NCBI RefSeq assembly: GCF_031143425.1
Contig: NC_090444.1
Coordinates: forward strand, 1,310,013,324-1,310,077,323
Reading direction: 5' to 3'
Source: Pleurodeles waltl
Lineage: Eukaryota; Chordata; Amphibia; Caudata; Salamandridae
Length of the DNA: 64,000 bases
Below the pieces are notes generated by a model. It saw only the letters and a program-made list of their open reading frames with translations. It was not told the DNA's origin and ran no database searches. This document shows positions 57,770-64,000 of the stretch, one piece after another (positions within the stretch are counted from its first letter, which is position 1; each line of letters starts with the position of its first letter). The translations under genes were made by a program, and so were the position numbers.

Positions 57770-59090
57770 TCAGTAGCATTTAAAGAAGAGGTGTACATCC
57801 TGAGCATTATGAATGCTTGCTTTTGTTGCTGCTTCTATTATAGGTATGGAAGAGACTATAGTAATCTGCTTCCCCTGTGCCGAAGGATGATCTTTTAATA
57901 CGGCTGTCTGCACTGCAATGAGAATTTTGTTCTGCAGGTGTGAAGCACTCTTCAACAGAAGAGTGCAGATGTTATGTGTATGCAATGGGGGTTGTCTGTC
58001 CCTCATTGTAAACTATTTATTTGTATCCAGAAGTGCTATGAATAACTCTAATAACTTGGTTTGTTTCATTATTTTGGGTTTGTAAATATTTAGGGCCTGA
58101 TTTCGAGGTTGGTGGATGGATTACTACTTCACAAACGTGACAGATATTCCACCTGCCTCATTTCAAGTGGATTATTTTCTATGGCACTTGCAATAAGACA
58201 GACAGGATATCTGTCATATTGGTGATGGACTCACCTGTCCCACAAACTCTTAAACAGGCTCTTAGTCTCTAGTATGTCTGCTTGCAGTCCACGCAAGATA
58301 GCAAGGTTCTCTTTCATCCAATGTTTTTCAGAAAACGTTGGAGTCATTAAATAATACAAAGGCTTCATTAGCTCATCATAATGTGTCAAGGTACCAAAGC
58401 TAAGAACTCCATTAGTACTTGTAATTTGTTAGTGTTTTAGAGCTTGTAAAGTAGCACACTTACATAGCTGTACCCATAATCTTATTGGATAATCTGTATC
58501 CAACAAAAATCACATTCAAATATGTAATCTTTCATTTTTTTTTAAATTAATTTTATAACCATATCTAGCTACCAAAGTCACTGTTCCATCCACGCCAGCC
58601 AGGTGTTCAGTCAAATCATGATGTTTATATAATCTATTTATGATAGCACTTCGGGATCTTCTCATAAGATCTCCATAATTCTTGTTTCAAAGAGCCAAGG
58701 GCTATTCTTATACCCATAGGTTCTCTTGTATAGAATACTAAAAACCAGCAAATGAAAAAACAAGAATCAGGCTATATTTTGGCTAAATAATCCATTAGAT
58801 ACATCTAAAGCTGTTTTTAATATGTTCCTTACTAAGTTTGTCATTAGTCTAGTACTATGAGCATTTTGTACAGCATGTGTGTGTTGGTGTATGTACATTT
58901 AAGTTTCTATAATTCAAAATTATACTGTAGGAGTTATCATGCTTTATTATTGGAAAAAGATGGGTACTCTCTGTAGAACTACAAGGTACTATTATACACT
59001 GATATTGTAGCTGATCTAATATAACTTTTATATCATGCTTCGCATCTGGCTTCAAAGGATATTGAGCCTGAACTTGAGTCTCACTCACAT
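57770..59090 (-). pseudogene. pol: Old relic: reverse transcriptase
   Basis: At 59088-58855: LDQLQYQCIIVPCSSTESTH, then LFPIIKHDNSYSIILNYRNL, matching the young RT N-terminal fingers. Around 58530-58660: YKHHDLTEHLAGVDGTVTLV and YGYKINLKK, matching the region after YVDD. At 58006-57770: ILIAVQTAVLKDHPSAQGKQ and VSSIPIIEAATKAS, matching the connection/RNase H start. YVDD itself is not readable. All in several frames. Confidence 0.8.
58090..58245. mobile_element. Near-palindromic MITE fragment in the old relic's RT
   Basis: Begins GGGCCTGATTTCGAGGTTGG, preceded by TTA. The left half (GTGACAGATATTCCACCTGC, ending in CAAGTGG) is roughly repeated inverted in the right half (GCACTTGCAATAAGACAGACAGGATATCTGTCA). 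The terminal part of the right arm is missing or too divergent. Confidence 0.5.
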
Positions 59091-59399
59091 GTAGAGCTGT
59101 TTCATTGTCCTATCCTTCCTGCTTTCTATACAATGCAGCAATCTATTTCAAAGCCCACTCACATACATATTTTTCCATGAGTTCTAATGTACCACAGTGG
59201 AAAACACTAACTTTATTATGTCCTCTCTGCGCGGTACATCGCTAATAAAAGTCAGAAGCCAGTCATCCTCTGCAAGAATGATGTCAGAAGCATCTGCCAC
59301 AGATGACAGAGTATAACGTTTATTTTGCATTATATATTCCCTCAATCTGGATTTCTGAGTCATGAACCCTATCTGGAGGGTTTACATGTCCATCTGGCA

Positions 59400-59665
59400 T
59401 TTCATCATGTATGTACTCTTTAGTTTGGAGTTGCCAGCAGATGCTCCTTGAGAGTCTGGTAAATGGTTGTCACTTCTGCTATACTGTCCAAAAGTACTAC
59501 ACCTGCAGTCCCATTCCGGAGAAGTATCCATAGTTTGCAGGGCATGTTTCTTTCATAGACCTGCCCCCTCTTCTTTTTAAATTGATTCTTTAAGTCCAGA
59601 TTTGACTCCTCCTTATTTACACTAACCTCAGCTTCACATACTGATTCACTTATTTTTTTGTCCAA
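59400..59665 (-). pseudogene. pol: Old relic: pol N-terminus and protease
   Basis: EAEVSVNKEESNLDLKNQFKKK corresponds to the stretch just after gag in the young copy, and GVVLLDSIAEVTTIYQTLKE to its protease active site. Here both lie in a single frame, while in the young copy they are in different frames. The catalytic Asp is kept, and Ile replaces the usual Gly. Confidence 0.8.
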
Positions 59666-60099
59666 GCTGCGATACTCTGTTTTACTGCTTCAATCTACCC
59701 TTTTACTGTCCTCAAAGTCCTGAAAAAAACAGGAAGAGCAACTATCAGAACACTGATTCAGATCTAGCTTTCTAAATTTAGAACACTCCCCTCTTGCTCA
59801 AAACAACTGACAGAACGTGGCTTGATGCCCTTTCGATGATTTTCATTCTATGAGACTGTGTTCTTTGAAAATCAACAAAAGTGAGGCATATAGTTATCAA
59901 CCTTTTAGAAACTCATAGAAATTAATAGAAACGTAGCATATAAATAAAGCAGTCAGCAGTTAGGTAAAGCATTGTAAATATATTCACATTCTCATGAATA
60001 TCACACTGCAGAACATAATAATATGAACCAAACGTGCCTCATGAGAATCATGCATATTCAGAATTTTGAATAATTGTTTAGTGCAAGTAACTCAAACAA

Positions 60100-60514
60100 G
60101 GCTTATCTGCAATGCTGGTCATGATGGCTTTGGAAATAATGGAGCTGGTTTTGAAGATGGTGCGGGTTGGCAAGGGGAGCTAATGTAGTTTCATCAGGAT
60201 TGGGGTGATGTGATCATATTTCGTCAGACTCGGGACGAGAGGTGCTGTGGCATGTAGGATACCCCTAAGGGGTGCCGGTGTGGAGACTGGGAGGCCAAGA
60301 AGCAGGGCGTTATCACCATCCTGATGCAAGAGTACAAGGTCTTAAACAGAAGTTCTGAAGTTGCCTTCTGGGATAAAATGTTTCACTTTCTTTAGAAAAG
60401 AGAGCTGGTACCAGGCAAACTTCGTGTTTTTGGGAATGTGTTTCATGAAGGTAAGGTTGGCGTCGAAGGTGGATCTTAGTGACTTAGCATTCTGTGAAAG
60501 TTGGGGTTCAAGGC
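60100..60514 (-). pseudogene. CR1/L2-type LINE RT relic, C-terminal part
   Basis: Minus strand, with one shift: LEPQLSQNAKSLRSTFDANL, then HIPKNTKFAWYQLSFLKKVK and, near 60330-60130, DGDNALLLGLPVSTPAPLRG, then SLTKYDHITPILMKLH*LPL. These match the thumb region of CR1/L2-group reverse transcriptases (LDYCNALLxGLP...HITPVLxxLHWLP). Its upstream part lies across the LTR at 62546-62990. Confidence 0.75.
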
Positions 60515-62545
60515 TTTTAAAGCTGACTTCCTTAGGGTGATCGTCCCCCAATTTTTTGTCTGCCTCCCTCCATTTTTCTGATCTTGTTTTTATTGGTTGT
60601 AGGACTCAGCACACTTTACCCCTGCTAACCAGTGCGTGTGCTCTCTCCCCTAAACATGGTAACATTGGCTCCTACCCAATTGGCATATTTAATTTACCTA
60701 TAACTCCCTAGTAAAGTACACTATCTGTGCCCAGGGCCTGTAAATGAAATGCTACCAGTGGGCCTGCAGCACTGATTGTGCCACCCACATAATTAACCCC
60801 TTAACCATGTCTCAGGCCTGCCATTGCAAGGACTGTGTGTGCAGTTTCACTGCCACTACGACTTGGCATTTAAAACTACTTGCCAAGCCTTAGACTCGCC
60901 TTTTATTACATATGTCACCCCTAAGATAGGCCCTGGGTAGCCCATAGTGCCGGGTGCTAGTTAAGTAAAAGTCAGGACATGTACTTGTAAGATTTAAATG
61001 TCCTGGTAGTGAAAAAAGCTCCCAAAGTAATTTTTCACTACTGTGAAGCCTTCTTCTCTCATGGGTCAGCATTACCTTATATGCTGTTAGGTGGTAATTT
61101 CTGATCTGAGAGGAGTGGAATTGTCATGTGTGGCATGGTTAGAATGGTAGTGAGAAATGCTGCTTACTGGTGAAGTTGGATTTAACATTACTATTTTAGT
61201 AATGGCACTTTTCGAAAGTAGGCATTTCTCTGCCCTTACTGCTCTCTGTGCCTTACAGTCGGTCCCCAATCCACATCTGGTCTGTGCTGGTTGAGAGCCC
61301 CCCTTGTGCATTCCACCCAGACATCCATAAACACAGGACACTCAGCTGCATCTGCATTTATCTGCATACTTATGGGTCTTCCTGGGCAGGAAGGGTGGAA
61401 GTGCTCTCACGTACACTTCAAAGGATTGTGGCCTGACCTCACACAAAGGACTGATAACCCCCCACAGATCTTCTGGCAGACAGGAATGGATTGAGAGGGC
61501 AACTGGTGCACTTCAAAACCGCTCTTTGAAGTTTTCCTCCACTTCAAAGGCACATTTGGGTTCATGAACTGGGTCTGTGATCCCCCAAAATCAGACACTT
61601 CTGGACCTACAACTGGACTCTTTCAGAGGGACTGCCATGCCACCCAAAGAACTCATCTGAACTGCTTTTCAGAAATGACTGCTATCCTGCATGTTGCCCT
61701 GCTGCCTGCTGGCCCTTGACTCTGCTGGAAGGACTCTGCCTTTCCCCACAAGTGCTCTCCAAGGGCTTGGACCGAGCTTGCCCCCTGTTCTGAAGTTTTA
61801 GGACCATCAAAGACTTCATCTGAAGGAGAAAATCCACAGCGCCTAAAAAAACGACAAACACCTGCAAAATTTGACGCAACGCCTGAAAAATTGATGCAGT
61901 GACCGTCTTGCAGCTGAACATTCACTGCATTGCCTGCCGAATCGACGAAGTGCCTGTTGCCTCTTCACAATGCGATTTGGATTTTCCATGCATTGTCCCT
62001 GGGCGTCAAAATATCCCTACATCACAGTGAGGAACCAAGGCTGCAGGGCCAAAAGTTGACCCATCACCTTGCCACATGGAACAGCGCCAGAAGAAATTAT
62101 GCATCCCTTTACTTTCTGACACATCTCCCCCTCTATAATGCTCTGCATTGTTATTTTTTAAGCATCCCTGGTAGTGTGTGTTAAAAGGAAACAACCACTG
62201 ATTCTTAAGGATTGAGACTCATCTAAACCCTTAAAAATTTATATCTTGACGTGTGCACATTGGATTTTTGTCGTTTTGGTCTTATTGTATTCAGATAAAT
62301 AATATCTACTTTTTAAAACTGGTATGGAGAACTTTTTGTGGTGTTTTCACTGTGTTACAGTGTGAGTTATTGCACAAATACTTAGCACATTGCCTTCTAA
62401 GTTAAGCCTGCTTGCTCTGTTCCAAGCTACCTGAGGGTGGGCACAGGATAATTTAGGTTGTGTTATGACTTACCCTGACTAGAGTTGTGGTTCCTTACTT
62501 GGACAGGGTGCATACCTCTGCCAACTAGAGACTCAATTTCTAATA
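60515..62545 (+). repeat. Solo LTR, family A (~2.0 kb), in a LINE
   Basis: Starts TTTTAAAGCTGACTTCCTTA (family start TGTTAGACCTGACAGCCTTA) and ends CAATTTCTAATA (ancestral ...TTCTAACA is an inference). Flanks AAGGC (60510-60514) and GAGGC (62546-62550) are a 4-of-5 target duplication. The same family appears truncated at 9985-11458. No internal retroelement genes adjoin it, so it is a solo LTR. Confidence 0.8.
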
Positions 62546-62990
62546 GAGGCCGTCAAGGTTTATGTCCTTGAGCCAGGCCTGTACTGCTTCTTATTTGTTG
62601 TTCTTGGCAATAGGAATTCTGTCCTGGTTTGGTTGAGCTTCAGGTAGGCTCAGGATATTCAGGTATGGATGATGTGTAGGCAGTGTTTGAGGCACTGGTT
62701 GTCTGAAGCAGAGGAATCTTTTAAGTGGAGGTGTGTATCATTGGCATATTAGTGAATCATGATGCTTCTATCTGTGAGTGGAGCACCAAGCGTCTCCATG
62801 TAGAGTCTGAAGATGACAGTAGACAGTATGGCACCCTGGAGGACTCTACAGGTGATAAGGATCTTTTTGGATCTAGAGGTGCCTTATTCAGTTCACACAG
62901 AAATTCAGTAGAGTGACCACAGAAACCCTTCCATGACATAAGTTACTCCTGGTGTCACTCTCTGAATATGTCAACTTTCTCTAGGGACTC
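62546..62990 (-). pseudogene. CR1/L2-type LINE RT relic, palm part
   Basis: Minus strand: CRVLQGAILSTVIFRLYMET (RT motif B, usually VPQGSVLSPLLF) and MIH*YANDTHLHLKDSSASD (motif C, YADDTQL with Asp to Asn), then HIIHT*IS*AYLKLNQTRTE, matching the W...LKLNxxKTE motif. It continues into 60514 once the solo LTR is set aside. One catalytic Asp is lost. Confidence 0.75.
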
Positions 62991-64000
62991 CTTATGCTGG
63001 TCTTCTCCTCTGGTATACATCTCCTCCTGCAGTGCCAGACACACTCTTTCTCTCAGGAGTCAGGCATGGTTCTAGGCACTCCAGACAGACAATTCTCTCT
63101 TCCAGCAGACAGTGCAAACTCACCTTTGGAAGACCGGCAGTCAGGCAGACACCAGCCCTGGTTGCTCAGCAGATTTTTCAGTACTCTACTGAGTCCTCCC
63201 TTCCTTGGTCAAGGAGAACATGGGATTGGAACAAAGTGGTTTTATATGCCAGACAGTGGCTGTGAACCCACTGTCGAATGTTTTAGACGTGGTTTGGATT
63301 AGTTCTGTTTCAAATATGAGACTCAGGCTCCTCACCAGACACATCCTTTGTGCAAAGTGGTCTCAAAACGGATATCAATGGGGGTGGCTCCAAGCAGGAG
63401 TATCCAAAACATAGGGACAATGAAGTGTGAGATCTCTGCACCTTGCTGTCATCACCCTTCCTGAAGCAGTAATTAGGGACTGACAAAAGGATAGGCACCT
63501 GCCTATATACTTCCTCACTTTTATCAACAAAAGCTGCTGCCCCACCCCTCACCCATTTCATCTACCAAATGGCAATACTTAGGAAGAACTAATTAGCAGC
63601 CCTTTGCTAATAATGTCTTCAATTAATTTCTAAAGATAACTTTTTCACTTCATTGTCTGGATCTCTATTCTCCAGCAACAGAAATGCAGGCAATACATTT
63701 CCAGTGACTGGGGGATCCTGTCCTCATACTATGTCTTGTGCCATGCTAAAACCAGGTGCATCAAAAAATGGTTGCCACTGTCCCCAATACTCAGACTCAG
63801 AGTCCTACAACACACAGCACCCTACTACCATAATCTCCTACATACTCACTGCACATACACACACCCACACTCGACATGTTCACTGGATGCCAGCTCAAGG
63901 CTCTGGTTTTCACTTAACAGTAGACCCTTAAATGAGATAAGCACATATGCTCACCTCTCAGTAGCACGAAGAAAGCTTTCTGGTCAGACTACTGATTCCT
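62991..64000. other. Unassigned
   Basis: No coding similarity or terminal repeats seen on either strand, apart from a short CA microsatellite at about 63847-63870. It may hold more of the LINE's N-terminal part, too decayed to recognise. Confidence 0.4.

Larger units (their letters stand above)
54389..59900 (-). mobile_element. Old, decayed foamy-like provirus relic
   Basis: Same lineage and orientation as the provirus at 34315-45718, recognised by segment-to-segment protein similarity from the gag-pol junction (~59700) to the integrase C-terminus (~54560). No gag body or LTRs are identified. Interrupted by a MITE (54866-55518), a ~790 bp insertion (about 56700-57485) and a palindromic MITE (58090-58245). 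Stops and frameshifts are dense, so it is far older than the other copy. Confidence 0.85.

Noticed and set aside
1..64000. CRISPR arrays, bacterial operons, tRNA or rRNA genes
   Set aside because: None seen. Regular repeats here are minisatellites without spacers, and the whole window has eukaryotic transposon character.

Overview
The window looks like intergenic DNA from a very large vertebrate genome. A salamander, probably a newt, is my best inference: Gmr1-type Ty3/gypsy elements with ~3 kb LTRs, L1-like LINEs, many Harbinger-like MITEs, PiggyBac remains and a foamy-like endogenous retrovirus occur together, and I see no cellular protein-coding gene, tRNA or rRNA. Almost every base I can explain belongs to a transposable element or tandem repeat, and every larger coding region is broken or nested inside another element.

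Layout. 0.5-9.1 kb: L1-like LINE fragments on both strands, one with its reverse transcriptase (RT) deleted, one antisense ORF2 relic that itself carries an L1 3' end between ~140 bp direct repeats. 10-11.5 kb: a truncated LTR. 11.7-13.4 kb: a degenerate CCACT/AGTGG pentanucleotide array. 13.6-16.3 kb: an antisense L1 ORF1. 16.3-17.3 kb: a Harbinger-like element. 17.5-24 kb: a PiggyBac transposase relic split by a MITE, followed by three tandem-repeat blocks. 24.1-27.8 kb: a Harbinger-like element with a transposase first exon, a Myb-like gene and internal minisatellites. 27.9-30.6 kb: LTR-like sequence and a hAT-like MITE.

The centre (30.8-54.4 kb) is a Russian doll. A Gmr1-like Ty3/gypsy element (30805-54383, 5 bp TSD CATAT, ~3 kb LTRs) has a MITE in its 5' LTR (TSD TAA) and, also in that LTR, a nearly complete foamy-like endogenous retrovirus on the minus strand (34315-45718, TSD GTTT, 1 kb LTRs about 2% apart). 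The retrovirus in turn has a 613 bp MITE in its env (TSD AAA/TTT). The Gmr1 pol has integrase before RT, and its Gag contains a SCAN-like region. Its LTRs differ by about 3-4% by eye, which fits it being older than the retrovirus inside it.

On the right (54.4-59.9 kb) is a much more decayed copy of the same foamy-like lineage, also on the minus strand. Its integrase end lies about 170 bp from the Gmr1 insertion point, so Gmr1 probably landed in this old provirus. From 60.1 to 63.0 kb a CR1/L2-type LINE relic is cut by a ~2 kb solo LTR. The last kilobase holds nothing I recognise. By inferred age: old foamy-like relic, then Gmr1 inside it, then the younger foamy-like provirus inside the Gmr1 LTR, then the env MITE.
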